Assembly (NCBI RefSeq): GCF_013391105.1
Contig: NZ_CP058335.1
Span: 3,472,001 to 3,536,000, forward strand
Direction: 5' to 3'
DNA from: Natronomonas salina
GTDB taxonomy: Archaea > Halobacteriota > Halobacteria > Halobacteriales > Haloarculaceae
DNA: 64,000 nucleotides
Shown: positions 32,543 to 40,872 of the stretch, piece after piece
How the letters are laid out: each line of letters starts with the position of its first letter
Numbering within the stretch: position 1 is the first letter of the stretch
The notes under the pieces: model-generated
Seen by the model: only the letters and a program-made list of their open reading frames with translations
Database searches by the model: none
Told to the model about the DNA's origin: nothing
Translations under genes and position numbers: made by a program

Positions 32543-33076
32543 TCAGCCCTTCAGCGTCTCGTAGGCCTCGTTGACCTTCCGGAACGCCTCCTCGTCGCCG
32601 CCGCGGTCCGGGTGGACCTCCTTGACCTTCTCGCGGTAGGCGCGCTGGACCTCGGCCTCGTCGGCGGTCCGGTCGAGGCCGAGCCGGCGGTACGCCTCAG
32701 CCGGGCTCATCGCGCTGGCGGGCTCGGCGCCGGGCCCTCGCCGGCCGCCCCGCTGCTGTCGCTGCCGCGCCTGCTGCCGTCGCTCCCACCGTTCTCGGGC
32801 CTGCTGTCCCCTGGCCCCCTCGAACCCCTCACGCGGCGCGGCGCCGAACCCGCCGCGCTGGCGCCGCTCGCCCGGGTTCGAACGGCGCTGGGTCCGCCGG
32901 ATGCGCTCCTTCAGGGCACCGGAGGATTGGTACCAGAAGGCGTAGGTCGCGGCGCCGAGCGGGAGCGCGACGACGAACAGCACCGGCTCGCGGAAGGCGA
33001 CGCTCACCAGGAGGACGACGGCCGTCATCCCGGCGAAGACGCCGGTGAGCCCCAGGACCAGGCGGTCTCGCTGCAC
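32543..33076 (-). CDS. Membrane-anchored J-domain protein
   Basis: 177 residues. Two N-terminal membrane helices (about 8-25 and 30-48) are followed by a basic Arg/Gln/Gly-rich linker (55-120) and a C-terminal J domain (AEAYRRLGLDRTADEAEVQ, VKEVHPDRGGDEEAFRKVNEA) with the HPD loop intact. The J domain would stimulate DnaK ATPase at the membrane. There is no zinc-binding or substrate domain as in full DnaJ. This layout is common in haloarchaea. Confidence 0.85.
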   Translation of the reverse strand: MQRDRLVLGLTGVFAGMTAVVLLVSVAFREPVLFVVALPLGAATYAFWYQSSGALKERIRRTQRRSNPGERRQRGGFGAAPREGFEGARGQQARERWERRQQARQRQQRGGRRGPGAEPASAMSPAEAYRRLGLDRTADEAEVQRAYREKVKEVHPDRGGDEEAFRKVNEAYETLKG

Positions 33077-33144
33077 ACCCCGGCGTAGGGGGCGAGAGCA
33101 CGTAAGGCTCCGGGATTTATCCGGCTCGCGACCGAAGTGTGCGT

Positions 33145-33348
33145 ATGAGTGTCGAGGGCCTCTGTGCGATCTGTGAGAACAGCACCGCCGACCACGGCTG
33201 CGACCTCTGCGGGCGGATGGTCTGTGAGACCCACTACGAGACCCCCGCCGGCGTCTGCGTCGAGTGCGGGTCCGGCAGCGGCGGCCAGCCTACGGGTGGC
33301 GGCGAGAAGCAGGACCGCCCCGACGGCGTCGACGAGCACCAGTTCTGA
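33145..33348 (+). CDS. Small zinc-finger protein
   Basis: 67 residues with three CxxC pairs: CAIC near the start, CDLC in HGCDLCGRMVC and CVEC before a Gly-rich, disordered tail. The Cys/His set (also CETHYE) could bind two zinc ions, like a B-box or double zinc-ribbon module. Small zinc-finger proteins are frequent in haloarchaea and affect biofilm and motility in some cases. A GTG two codons upstream is possible. Confidence 0.8.
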   Translation: MSVEGLCAICENSTADHGCDLCGRMVCETHYETPAGVCVECGSGSGGQPTGGGEKQDRPDGVDEHQF

Positions 33349-33411
33349 TCCCGGGTTCCCGCCCGACGCTCTCGTCGCTTCGCCGGCTTCCGGTCGGACC
33401 CCCGCCAGCTA

Positions 33412-34086
33412 TCACGCCGGCTCCGTCTCGTGCCGCTCGACGGCGACGGGGTCCTCGCCCGGTATCTCGATCTCGATCCGGGTGGGCACCGCCGCGAACG
33501 TCTCGTAGTGGTCGCCGCCGGGGTCGATCGCAATCTGTGAGGCGATCAGGTCGGCCTGCCGGAGCGCGTTGAGCCGACGGTAGACGGTCGGCAGCGAGTA
33601 TCCCGTCGCGTCGGCCAGTTCGCGTGCGCTGTGGGACTCCCTCGCGAGGACGTACCAGCAGTGGCGGGTCTTCGGGTCGCCCAGCACGTCGAGGACGCCG
33701 TCGTCGACGTCGAGGCCGGCGGGCGACCGCGCCTGCAGCCGCTCGACGACCGCCCGGAGGTCGTCCGCCTCGACGGGCTTGACGAGGTACTCGTCGAAGC
33801 CCATCTCGACCACGTCGGCGTCCGGCTCTACGCCCGTCAGCATCACGACCCGGCAGCCGTACCCCCGTTCGCCGATGGCCTCCAGGACCGCCTCGCCGGG
33901 ACGGCCCGGCATCCGGCGGTCGAGGAAGACGACGTCGACCTCCCCGTCTTCGTCGTCGAGCACCTCGAGGGCGGCCTCGCCGTCGTAGGCCGTCCGGGTG
34001 TCGTACTCGTCAGCTAGCTGTGCGGCGCGGCCGTCGACGAGGGCCGGTTCGTCGTCGACGAACAGGACCGTCGGTCTCTCTCCCAT
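33412..34086 (-). CDS. Response regulator with receiver domain and winged-helix output
   Basis: 224 residues. Receiver domain 1-118: VLFVDDEPALVDG (acidic pocket), VVFLDRRMPGRPGE (phospho-acceptor Asp near 53), VVMLTG and the Lys in DEYLVKPVEADDL. After a linker, residues 125-185 form a wHTH (LGDPKTRHCWYVLARESHSARELADATG, YRRLNALRQADLI). The C-terminal strand-rich tail resembles the region seen in DUF7344-like haloarchaeal regulators. No cognate kinase is adjacent. Confidence 0.85.
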   Translation of the reverse strand: MGERPTVLFVDDEPALVDGRAAQLADEYDTRTAYDGEAALEVLDDEDGEVDVVFLDRRMPGRPGEAVLEAIGERGYGCRVVMLTGVEPDADVVEMGFDEYLVKPVEADDLRAVVERLQARSPAGLDVDDGVLDVLGDPKTRHCWYVLARESHSARELADATGYSLPTVYRRLNALRQADLIASQIAIDPGGDHYETFAAVPTRIEIEIPGEDPVAVERHETEPA

Positions 34087-34203
34087 GTTAGTTCCTCCCA
34101 CCCGAGGGCTGGTTGACTCCCGTCTCCCTGGTAGAAAGGCGTTACGCCGATGTCTGACGCGGGCGTGACGGCTCTCCGGGTCCCCGACCGGTGCGTCTCT
34201 CGG

Positions 34204-35025
34204 CTACCGGTACTGGTTCAGCCGCTGCTTCAGTCGCTTCGCGGACTGGCCGACGGCGCCGAAGTACGCCGACTCCGTGTCGGCGCCCTCGCCGGCGAAG
34301 ATGATGCCGCGCGAGGAGTTGACGAGGCCGACGTCGGTGCCGTCGCGGTCGGCGAGGCCGTACTCGACGGCCGCCTCCGCGTCGCCGCCCTGGGCGCCGA
34401 CGCCCGGGACGAGGAACGGCAGGTCGACGAGGTCGCGGACCGCCTCCAGTTCGTCGGGCGTCGTCGCGCCGACGACGAGGCCGACGTTCCCGTGCTCGTT
34501 CCACTCCTCGCAGCGCTGGGCGACGTACTCGTAGAGCCGCTTGCCGTTGCCGACCTCGAGGTTCTGGAAGTCCGCGCCGCCGGAGTTCGACGTCCGGCAG
34601 AGCACGACGACGCCCTTCTCCTCGCGGGAGAGGTACGGCTCGAGGGTGTCCCGGCCCATGAAGGGGTTGACCGTGATGGCGTCGACGCCGAGGCCGTCGT
34701 CGTCCAGCAGCCGTGCGTACTGCCGGGCGGTGTTCCCGATGTCGCCGCGCTTGGCGTCCAGCAGGACGGGGACGCCCTTGCCGTGGGCGTAGGCGACGGT
34801 CTCCTGGAGGGCGCGCCAGCCGTCGGCGTCCTCGTAGAAGGCCGCGTTCGGCTTGTAGCAGGCGGCGTGCTCGTGTGTCGCGTCGATCACCCGGCGGTTG
34901 AACGCCCAGCGCGGGAGCTCCGAGTCGAGGAAGTCGGGCAGCCGCGAGGGGTCCGGGTCCAGGCCGACCGAGACGACGCTGTCTGTCGCCTCGATGCGGG
35001 CCGCGAGGTCGTCGAAGAAGCTCAT
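34204..35025 (-). CDS. pyrF: Orotidine 5'-phosphate decarboxylase
   Basis: 273 residues, type 2 OMP decarboxylase. Last step of UMP synthesis. The active-site motif LLDAKRGDIGNTARQYA (Asp-x-Lys-x2-Asp, near 90) is present; VSVGLDPDPSRLPDF, AITVNPFMGRDTLEPY and VPGVGAQGGD follow in family order. ATG 35025 precedes the first conserved block; longer upstream frames lack support. It is a single gene. Confidence 0.95.
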   Translation of the reverse strand: MSFFDDLAARIEATDSVVSVGLDPDPSRLPDFLDSELPRWAFNRRVIDATHEHAACYKPNAAFYEDADGWRALQETVAYAHGKGVPVLLDAKRGDIGNTARQYARLLDDDGLGVDAITVNPFMGRDTLEPYLSREEKGVVVLCRTSNSGGADFQNLEVGNGKRLYEYVAQRCEEWNEHGNVGLVVGATTPDELEAVRDLVDLPFLVPGVGAQGGDAEAAVEYGLADRDGTDVGLVNSSRGIIFAGEGADTESAYFGAVGQSAKRLKQRLNQYR

Positions 35026-35120
35026 CGTGGGGTGCCTGGCGGCGGGCGAGCAAAAACGCTCCCGTTCGCGGCGCCGGCCCGACGGGCGACCGATTTCGGG
35101 GTCGGACGCTGACGGTGGAG

Positions 35121-35127
35121 CTATAGG
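35121..35127 (+). promoter_or_regulatory. TATA-like box for the HAD hydrolase
   Basis: CTATAGG lies about 26 nt before the GTG at 35150, so a leaderless transcript starting at that GTG is predicted. Confidence 0.4.
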
Positions 35128-35149
35128 GGTGGCCTCACAAGCGGCGAGC

Positions 35150-35815
35150 GTGCTACGAGCGGTGGCCTTCGACCTCGACGAGACGCTCGCGCTCACGGCG
35201 AGCGACCGCGAGGCGCTCCTCCGGACCGCGGCAAAGGAGGCGGACGTCCCCTTCACCTTCGACCGCCAGGACTACCGCGACGCCCACCGCGAACACAGCG
35301 GCACGGAGAGCCGGCGGCCCGTCTTCGACGCGCTCGTCGACGGCGACGCCGACGCCATCACCCACGCCTACCGCGAGGCCATCGGCGGGGCCCTGGAGCC
35401 CGCGGCGGACGCCGTCGAGACGGTCGCCGACCTCCGCGAGCGGTACCACATCGGCCTGCTCACCGACGGTCCGGACGAGACCCAACGGGACAAGCTCCGG
35501 CGGCTCGGCTGGACGGACCACTTCGACGCGGTCGTCGTCACCGGCGCCATCGGCGCGCCCAAACCCGACCGCGACGCCTTCGCGACGCTGTGTGAGAAGC
35601 TGGGCACGGAACCGGGCGAGACCGCCTACGTCGGCGACGACCCCGAGCGCGACGTCGCCGGCGCCGCCGCGGCCGGCCTCCTCCCGATCCAGGTCCTCTA
35701 CGACGGCGGCCCCGACGTCCACCCCGCGGCCGCCGGGACGATACGCAGGACCGAACTCGCGACGCTACCCGCCGTCCTCGAGGAGGTCGGCGGCGACGGC
35801 GCGGACGACGCGTAA
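35150..35815 (+). CDS. HAD-superfamily hydrolase
   Basis: 221 residues. HAD motif I is VAFDLDETLAL (nucleophile and acid Asp), motif II is LLTDGPD, motif III/IV are KLRRLGW and YVGDDPERDVAGAAAAGL. The cap (about 25-90) is helical, type C1, so a small phosphate ester is the likely substrate. The GTG start is supported by the TATA box; another GTG at 35129 would add seven residues. The 3' end overlaps the convergent DUF7108-like gene by 51 nt. Confidence 0.82.
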   Translation: MLRAVAFDLDETLALTASDREALLRTAAKEADVPFTFDRQDYRDAHREHSGTESRRPVFDALVDGDADAITHAYREAIGGALEPAADAVETVADLRERYHIGLLTDGPDETQRDKLRRLGWTDHFDAVVVTGAIGAPKPDRDAFATLCEKLGTEPGETAYVGDDPERDVAGAAAAGLLPIQVLYDGGPDVHPAAAGTIRRTELATLPAVLEEVGGDGADDA

Positions 35816-36244
35816 CGCCGCCTTCACCTCGGCGCCATTCTCGACGAACACGAGCGTCCGCGGCGGCTCGACCGCCTTCGGCCGGACGCGCAGCCCCTCG
35901 CGCTCGGCGGTCTCCACGGCGCGGTCGATTCCCGCCCGGAACTCCACGTGCGCGCGGTCGGGGTGGACGTAGACCTCGGCGATCCGCCGACCGTCGTCAG
36001 TCTCGCCTTCTTCGTCGTCTTCGGTACCGTTCTCGTTGTCTTCGGTACCTCCCTCGTCCCCTTCCTCGCCTCGGTCGGGGTCGAACGCGACGGCGTACGC
36101 GAAGGCCCCGGCCTCCGTCGGCTCGACGTCGGTGTCGGCGTCGACCACGGCGAGGCGGCCGAGGCTCCCGCGTTCGTGGCCGTGGATCTCCGAGGAGAGC
36201 AACTGTCCGATTCGCTCGCCGTCTGCGATCTCGTCGTGGACCAT
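35765..36244 (-). CDS. DUF7108-like hypothetical protein
   Basis: 159 residues. MVHDEIADGERIGQLLSSEI starts an alpha/beta domain; residues 58-85 are an acidic low-complexity insert (EEGDEGGTEDNENGTED); the end (RRIAEVYVHPDRAHVEFRAG, EPPRTLVFVENGAEVKAALR) completes it. The ATG overlaps the stop of the DUF2240 gene (TAATG), so they are coupled. Function unknown. Confidence 0.7.
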   Translation of the reverse strand: MVHDEIADGERIGQLLSSEIHGHERGSLGRLAVVDADTDVEPTEAGAFAYAVAFDPDRGEEGDEGGTEDNENGTEDDEEGETDDGRRIAEVYVHPDRAHVEFRAGIDRAVETAEREGLRVRPKAVEPPRTLVFVENGAEVKAALRVVRAVAADLLEDGG

Positions 36245-36684
36245 TACAGTTCGGCGCGCGCTGCGGCGGCCTGTTCCCGGACGTCGATGCCCTGCCGGTG
36301 CGCGTAGAGGACGGCGGCGGTCTCGATGGTGACTCCCAGGTCTGACTGGAGGCCGTTGACCGCCGCGACGGCGTCCTGCTTCTCGTGGCCCGCCTCGACG
36401 AGCGCCCCCAGCAGCCGCTCGAACGTCGAGCGCTCCTGGAGGATGGACTCGTCGGGGACGAACTCCTCGGGGACCTGGACCTCCTGGGGGTCGAACTGCG
36501 CGGTCAGCTGGCCGTCGTCGCGGGCGACCAGCCCCTCGCTGGCCGCGACGTCGACGAGGCGCTTGGCCTGGTCGGGGGAGAACCAGTCGCGGTCCAGCGA
36601 CAGCGCGACGACGAAGGCGCTCTCGCCCATCTCGCGGGCGCCCTCCTGGCGGAACGGCGCGGCGACGGCTGTCCGGAGACTCAT
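36244..36684 (-). CDS. DUF2240 family protein
   Basis: 146 residues, soluble, helical. MSLRTAVAAPFRQEGAREMG, then FVVALSLDRDWFSPDQAKRLVDVAASEGLV, LLGALVEAGHEKQDAVAAVNGLQ and VLYAHRQGIDV. The middle looks like a wHTH, which suggests nucleic-acid binding; family function is unknown. The downstream DUF7108-like gene is translationally coupled. Confidence 0.8.
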   Translation of the reverse strand: MSLRTAVAAPFRQEGAREMGESAFVVALSLDRDWFSPDQAKRLVDVAASEGLVARDDGQLTAQFDPQEVQVPEEFVPDESILQERSTFERLLGALVEAGHEKQDAVAAVNGLQSDLGVTIETAAVLYAHRQGIDVREQAAAARAEL

Positions 36685-36753
36685 CGTCCGGACCTGTTCC
36701 GGCGGCGAGAAATACCCGTCGGTCTCGCGGTCGATAGAAAGGGGAGAAGCGTC

Positions 36754-37857
36754 CTATTCGTCCGCCGGGTCGGGGTCGTAGACCTCGGGCTTCGCGTCGC
36801 CCCGGACGTCGATGTCCGCGAGGGCGCCGCGGCGGCCGGCCCGCGACAGCGCGTGGTCGACGACCTTGACGTGGCCGGGGACGGGCAGTTCCATCTCGGC
36901 CATCGTCGCGGTCCCGGGGGCGACCGGCGTCGTCTCGACGTACCGCGCGGGCTCGGACAGGACGTCGCCGTCGCGGTAGAGCCGCGACCAGACGTTGCCG
37001 ATCGGGTGCCACGCACTGGTGAGGTTCGGCCCGCCGTTGACGAAGTACACCCGGACGGTCTCGTCGACGGCGGCCTCCATCGGGCCGCGGCCGTCGGCCG
37101 TGAAGCCGTAGGCCTCGCCGTTGAAGACGACGTAGGTCGGGTCCTCCTCGCGCATCGCGGCGAAGTCGAACTCGTGGTGGCCCTCCTCGCCGACCGAGCC
37201 CTTGGTGTAGAGCTCGTGCTGGCCGAGGTACAGCTCCCGGTCGACGGCCGGCAGCCCCTCCTCGGGCTCGACGAGGATCGCACCGAACATCCCCGAGCTG
37301 ATGTGCTGGTCCATGTTCGGGACCGCGCAGTGGTAGATGAACAGGCCGGGGTAGGAGGCCTTGAACCGGATGCGGGCGGGGCCATCCCCGGGCGCGAGCG
37401 TCGTCGCCTCGGCGCCGCCGCCGGGCCCGTAGATCGCGTGGGAGTCGACGTTGTGCGCCGCGACGTTGTGGTCCTCCGGCACCTCGAACGTGAGGTTGAC
37501 CGTGTCGCCGACGCGGACGCGGAGCATCGGGCCGGGGACCTGCCCGTTGTAGGTCATGTAGCTGAACGTGACCCCGGGCTCGATCTCCGCGACGTGCTCC
37601 TCGGTCCGGAGCGTCAGGTCGTGGGTCCGGGGCTCGGTCCAGTCGACCGGCGCGGGGACGTCGGTGGGGTCGGCCGCGATGCGGTCGACGTCGACGGCCT
37701 TCGCGGCCGGCAGGACGTCCTCGACGGGGGTCGTCGTCTGGCCGGTGTTGCCGGTCGGCGGATGCTGGTTGCCGACTACACAGCCGGCGAGGGCGGTGGC
37801 GCCCGTGAGACCGGCCGCCTGGACGAATCGACGGCGGGAGATGTGGTTTGGTTGCAT
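36754..37857 (-). CDS. nirK: Copper-containing nitrite reductase NirK, Tat-exported
   Basis: 367 residues. Reduces nitrite to NO outside the membrane. N-terminal Tat motif SRRRFVQ and lipobox-like LAGCV. Cupredoxin domain 1 carries HNVDSHAIYGPGGGAE (catalytic Asp, T2 His) and FIYHCAVPNMDQHISSGMFG (T2 His, T1 Cys, His, Met); domain 2 has SAWHPIGNVWSRLY (T2 His). These fit NirK and separate it from the laccase-like oxidase at 22.5-23.7 kb. No nor, nar or maturation gene is adjacent. A palindrome and TATA-like stretch lie upstream. Confidence 0.93.
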   Translation of the reverse strand: MQPNHISRRRFVQAAGLTGATALAGCVVGNQHPPTGNTGQTTTPVEDVLPAAKAVDVDRIAADPTDVPAPVDWTEPRTHDLTLRTEEHVAEIEPGVTFSYMTYNGQVPGPMLRVRVGDTVNLTFEVPEDHNVAAHNVDSHAIYGPGGGAEATTLAPGDGPARIRFKASYPGLFIYHCAVPNMDQHISSGMFGAILVEPEEGLPAVDRELYLGQHELYTKGSVGEEGHHEFDFAAMREEDPTYVVFNGEAYGFTADGRGPMEAAVDETVRVYFVNGGPNLTSAWHPIGNVWSRLYRDGDVLSEPARYVETTPVAPGTATMAEMELPVPGHVKVVDHALSRAGRRGALADIDVRGDAKPEVYDPDPADE

Positions 37858-37899
37858 GGTCCTTTCACAGTTACAGCTACTACCTGTGATACATTAAAC

Positions 37900-37916
37900 C
37901 GGGAACAGGATTCCCG
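37900..37916 (-). promoter_or_regulatory. Inverted repeat upstream of the nirK TATA-like box
   Basis: CGGGAA-CAGGA-TTCCCG (read on +) is a perfect 6-bp inverted repeat whose centre is about 15 nt upstream of TTTAATGTAT on the minus strand (37888-37897). The half-sites resemble, without matching, the CGAA-N4-TTCG motif reported upstream of Haloferax denitrification genes controlled by NarO. Confidence 0.45.
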
Positions 37917-38112
37917 AAACCTGGGAAACGGTTGGCTGAACGGCCGATCGGGGATCTCAGACGGGATAGATCGGCTGCTATCGTGGGGTACCTATCGGAC
38001 ACCCCACCAGAGGACTGCCCTTCGGAAGCGGTCGTCCTACCGGGCGGATGGCCGATCGGAATCCGCCGTCGGGTCAACAACCCTTTTCACCGGAACCGCG
38101 TGTGTGTCCCGT

Positions 38113-39045
38113 ATGGAGAGTCTCAACCGGATGGCCGTCGAGCTTGTCGACGAGGCTATCGACTTCGCCGACGAGCTCGCCGTCGAGATCCACGAACTCG
38201 ACAACGGCGCGACCGTCCTGGACTTCGGCGTCGAGGCGGTCGGCGGCGTCGAGGCCGGGCTGCTGCTCGCCGAGATCCAGACCGGCGGCCTCGCGACCGT
38301 CCAGATCGGCGTCGACGAGGTCGGCGACGCCCCCTTCACGCACGTCGAACTGTCGACCGACCACCCGGCGATGGCGTTGCTCTGCGCGCAGAAGGCCGGC
38401 TGGGAGCTGTCGGTCGACGACTTCGAGGGCCTCGGCAGCGGCCCCGCGCGCGCGCTCGTCGCCGAGGAGGAGGAGTTCCAGCGCGTCGGCTACCGCGACG
38501 CCGCCGACTTCGCGGTGCTGGCAGTCGAGAGCGAGGAGCTGCCGACCGAGGCCGCCGCCGAGCACGTCGCCGACATGACCGGCGTCCCGGTCTCCAGCGT
38601 CTTCCTGCCGACGTTCTCGACGGCGAGCGTCACCGGCAGCGTCAACGTCGCCTCGCGGGCCGCCGAGCTCGCCGCCTTCCGGCTCTCGGAGCTCGGCTAC
38701 GACCCGCTGGACGTCCTGACCGCGACCTGCAAGGCGCCCGTCGCGCCCGTCGCCGAGGACGACGAGGCGGCGCTGGCCCGGACCAACGACGCGCTGGCCT
38801 ACGGCGGCCAGGTCCACCTCACCGTCGACGCGCCGTTCGACCGCTTCGACGAGATCGTCTCCACGGCGGCCGACGAGTACGGCCGCCCGTTCGCCGACGT
38901 CTTCGACGAGCACGAGTGGGACTTCTACGACGTCCCGGTGGAGCTGTTCGCCCCCGCGCAGGCGACCGTCGACGTCGTCGGCGAGGGCGTCGAGGCGTAC
39001 GGCCGGACCGACGAGGCGCTGCTGGCGGAGTCCTTCGGGCTCTGA
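38113..39045 (+). CDS. mch: Methenyltetrahydromethanopterin cyclohydrolase
   Basis: 310 residues. Hydrolyses methenyl-H4MPT (or methenyl-folate in haloarchaea) to the formyl form in C1 metabolism. Family blocks: NRMAVELVDEAIDFADEL, NGATVLDFGV, LSTDHPAMALLCAQKAGWEL, ALGSGPARAL-like GLGSGPARALV, ATCKAPVAPVAEDD and the end DVFDEHEWDFYDVPVELFAPA. Length is normal. The next gene begins 6 nt after the stop and is probably co-transcribed. Confidence 0.93.
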   Translation: MESLNRMAVELVDEAIDFADELAVEIHELDNGATVLDFGVEAVGGVEAGLLLAEIQTGGLATVQIGVDEVGDAPFTHVELSTDHPAMALLCAQKAGWELSVDDFEGLGSGPARALVAEEEEFQRVGYRDAADFAVLAVESEELPTEAAAEHVADMTGVPVSSVFLPTFSTASVTGSVNVASRAAELAAFRLSELGYDPLDVLTATCKAPVAPVAEDDEAALARTNDALAYGGQVHLTVDAPFDRFDEIVSTAADEYGRPFADVFDEHEWDFYDVPVELFAPAQATVDVVGEGVEAYGRTDEALLAESFGL

Positions 39046-39051
39046 CGGCCG

Positions 39052-39564
39052 ATGAAGTTCAAGGTCCTCCCGGAGCCGGCGGCGGACGTCGAGCGGGTCG
39101 CCGAGATGCAGGCGGCGGTGCCGCTGGTCCCCGACGAGGAGACCTCCTGCTGCGCCCGGCTGATGAAACGCCGGGGCGTCCCCTCCCAGGACCGCGCCAA
39201 GGAGTGGCTGACCTTCCTCCGGGCGCTCCGGCTGGTCGAGGAGGACGGCGGGCAGTACCGGCGGCTCCCGCACGCCGCCGACCCCGAGGAGCTCCGCGAG
39301 GCCTTCCGCGAGCGCGTCTACCTCGCCGAGGACGTCCTGGCGCTGCTGGCCGACGCGGACGGACCGCAGTCCAGCGAAGCGGTCTTCGAGCGAGTGCGCG
39401 ACCGGTTGCCCCAGTGGGAGCAGCACCGCCACACCGACGCCGACGAGGTGTGGCGGGAGCGCGTCGACCGGCTCCTGGAGTGGGCGGTCACCTTCGGACT
39501 GGCGAGTCGGACCGACGACGGCGCCTACGTGGAGGCGGCCGACGACGGCCGCGTGCCGGACTGA
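39052..39564 (+). CDS. Conserved haloarchaeal protein, wHTH-like
   Basis: 170 residues, soluble. ETSCCARLMKRRGVPSQDRAKEWLTFLRALRLVEEDGG resembles a winged-helix unit; a second helical region ends with VDRLLEWAVTFGLASRTDDGAYV, also wHTH-like. It follows mch by 6 nt. Possibly a nucleic-acid-binding protein; not recognised by name. Confidence 0.7.
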   Translation: MKFKVLPEPAADVERVAEMQAAVPLVPDEETSCCARLMKRRGVPSQDRAKEWLTFLRALRLVEEDGGQYRRLPHAADPEELREAFRERVYLAEDVLALLADADGPQSSEAVFERVRDRLPQWEQHRHTDADEVWRERVDRLLEWAVTFGLASRTDDGAYVEAADDGRVPD

Positions 39565-39588
39565 CGGCGCCCGAGCGGTTCCAAACCG

Positions 39589-39594
39589 TTTATA
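39589..39594 (+). promoter_or_regulatory. TATA box for eIF5A
   Basis: TTTATA, centred about 27 nt before the ATG at 39619, predicting a leaderless transcript for eIF5A and agmatinase. Confidence 0.6.
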
Positions 39595-39618
39595 CTGCAC
39601 CGACGGAAAGCCGTGGGT

Positions 39619-39993
39619 ATGCCGAAAGAGCAGACCGAGGTCCGTGACCTCCAGGAAGGCAACTACGTGATGATCGACGACGTGCCGTCGAAGATCACCT
39701 CCTACAGCACGTCCAAGCCCGGCAAGCACGGCAGCGCGAAGGCTCGCGTCGAGGGCACCGGCGTCTTCGACGCCCAGAAGCGGAACTTCACCCAGCCGGT
39801 CGACGCGAAGGTCTGGGTGCCCATCATCAACCGGAAGCAGGGCCAGGTCGTCTCCGTCTCCGGCGACGACATGCAGGTGATGGACCTCGAGACGTACGAC
39901 ACGATCACGATGCGCATCCCCGACGAGATCGACCCCTCGCCGGACGACGAGATCGAGTACCTCGAGTACGAGGGCCAGCGCAAGGTCGTCTGA
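39619..39993 (+). CDS. eif5A: Translation initiation factor 5A
   Basis: 124 residues. aIF5A helps ribosomes through poly-Pro and in termination. The hypusine loop [17 protein letters not shown] contains the modifiable Lys (K36). The SH3-like first and OB-type second domain ([18 protein letters not shown] onward) are complete. ATG 39619 is preferred over a GTG two codons upstream because of the TATA spacing. The adjacent agmatinase gene is relevant to the modification. Confidence 0.96.
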   Translation: MPKEQTEVRDLQEGNYVMIDDVPSKITSYSTSKPGKHGSAKARVEGTGVFDAQKRNFTQPVDAKVWVPIINRKQGQVVSVSGDDMQVMDLETYDTITMRIPDEIDPSPDDEIEYLEYEGQRKVV

Positions 39994-40001
39994 GGTCCGG
40001 C

Positions 40002-40808
40002 ATGGGCGAGTTCCCGGGCGCCAGGGCCGACGCCGACGACGCCGCCTACGCGGTCGTCGGCGCGCCGCTGGACGTTTCTACCACCTTCCGCCCCGGCGCC
40101 CGCTTCGGGCCCGACCGGGTCCGGCGCTTCGCCCGCCCGTTCGACGAGTACGACCAGCGCACCGACCGCGACCTCTCGGACCTCTGTACCGACGCCGGCG
40201 ACGTCGACCCCTGGAGCGACGTCCCGGCGTACCTCGATTTCCTCGAAGGCGAACTCTCCGACCACCACGCGGCGGACCGGCTCCCGCTGCTCGTCGGCGG
40301 CGAGCACACCGTCACCGTCGCCGGCGTCCGCGCCGCCGACCCGGACGTCTACGTCTGCCTCGACGCCCACCTCGACCTGTACGAGTCCTACGCCGGCGAC
40401 GAGTACTCCCACGCGACGGTCACCCGTCACGCCCTCGACGTCGCCGACGAGGCCGTCCTGCTCGGCGCCCGAACCGGCAGCGAGGCCGAGTGGGACCGCG
40501 CCGCGGAAGCCGACGTCACCGTCGTCGGCCCCGAAGACGTCCCCGACTGGGAACCCGACTTCGGGAACGAGGACGTCTACCTGAGCGTGGACGTCGACGC
40601 CGCCGACCCGGGATTCGCGCCCGGGACGGGGACGCCGGAGCCGTTCGGCCTCGAGCCGCGGGAGCTGCGCGACGCGGTTCGATGGGTCGCGCCGCGGGCC
40701 GTCGGGTTCGACCTCGTCGAGGTCAACGACCGCGACGACGGCCAGGCGGCGTCGCTCGGCGCCGGCCTGCTCCGGGAGTTCGTCTTCGCGCACGCCGACG
40801 CCGACTGA
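40002..40808 (+). CDS. speB: Agmatinase-family ureohydrolase
   Basis: 268 residues, arginase/agmatinase fold. Metal motifs: VGGEHTVTVAG, VCLDAHLDLYES, DEYSHATV, YLSVDVDAADPGFAPGTGTPEP and FDLVEVND. All Mn ligands seem to be present, although the protein is shorter than bacterial SpeB. The start is 8 nt after the eIF5A stop. In Haloferax, an agmatinase-like enzyme next to eIF5A acts on agmatinyl-eIF5A to give deoxyhypusine; context suggests the same role, not only polyamine synthesis. Confidence 0.88.
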   Translation: MGEFPGARADADDAAYAVVGAPLDVSTTFRPGARFGPDRVRRFARPFDEYDQRTDRDLSDLCTDAGDVDPWSDVPAYLDFLEGELSDHHAADRLPLLVGGEHTVTVAGVRAADPDVYVCLDAHLDLYESYAGDEYSHATVTRHALDVADEAVLLGARTGSEAEWDRAAEADVTVVGPEDVPDWEPDFGNEDVYLSVDVDAADPGFAPGTGTPEPFGLEPRELRDAVRWVAPRAVGFDLVEVNDRDDGQAASLGAGLLREFVFAHADAD

Positions 40809-40872
40809 TTCGTTCTGCGGCCGCCGCGAGTCTCCCGACCCATACAAGACGCTCCCCTGCGACGGCTCACGC

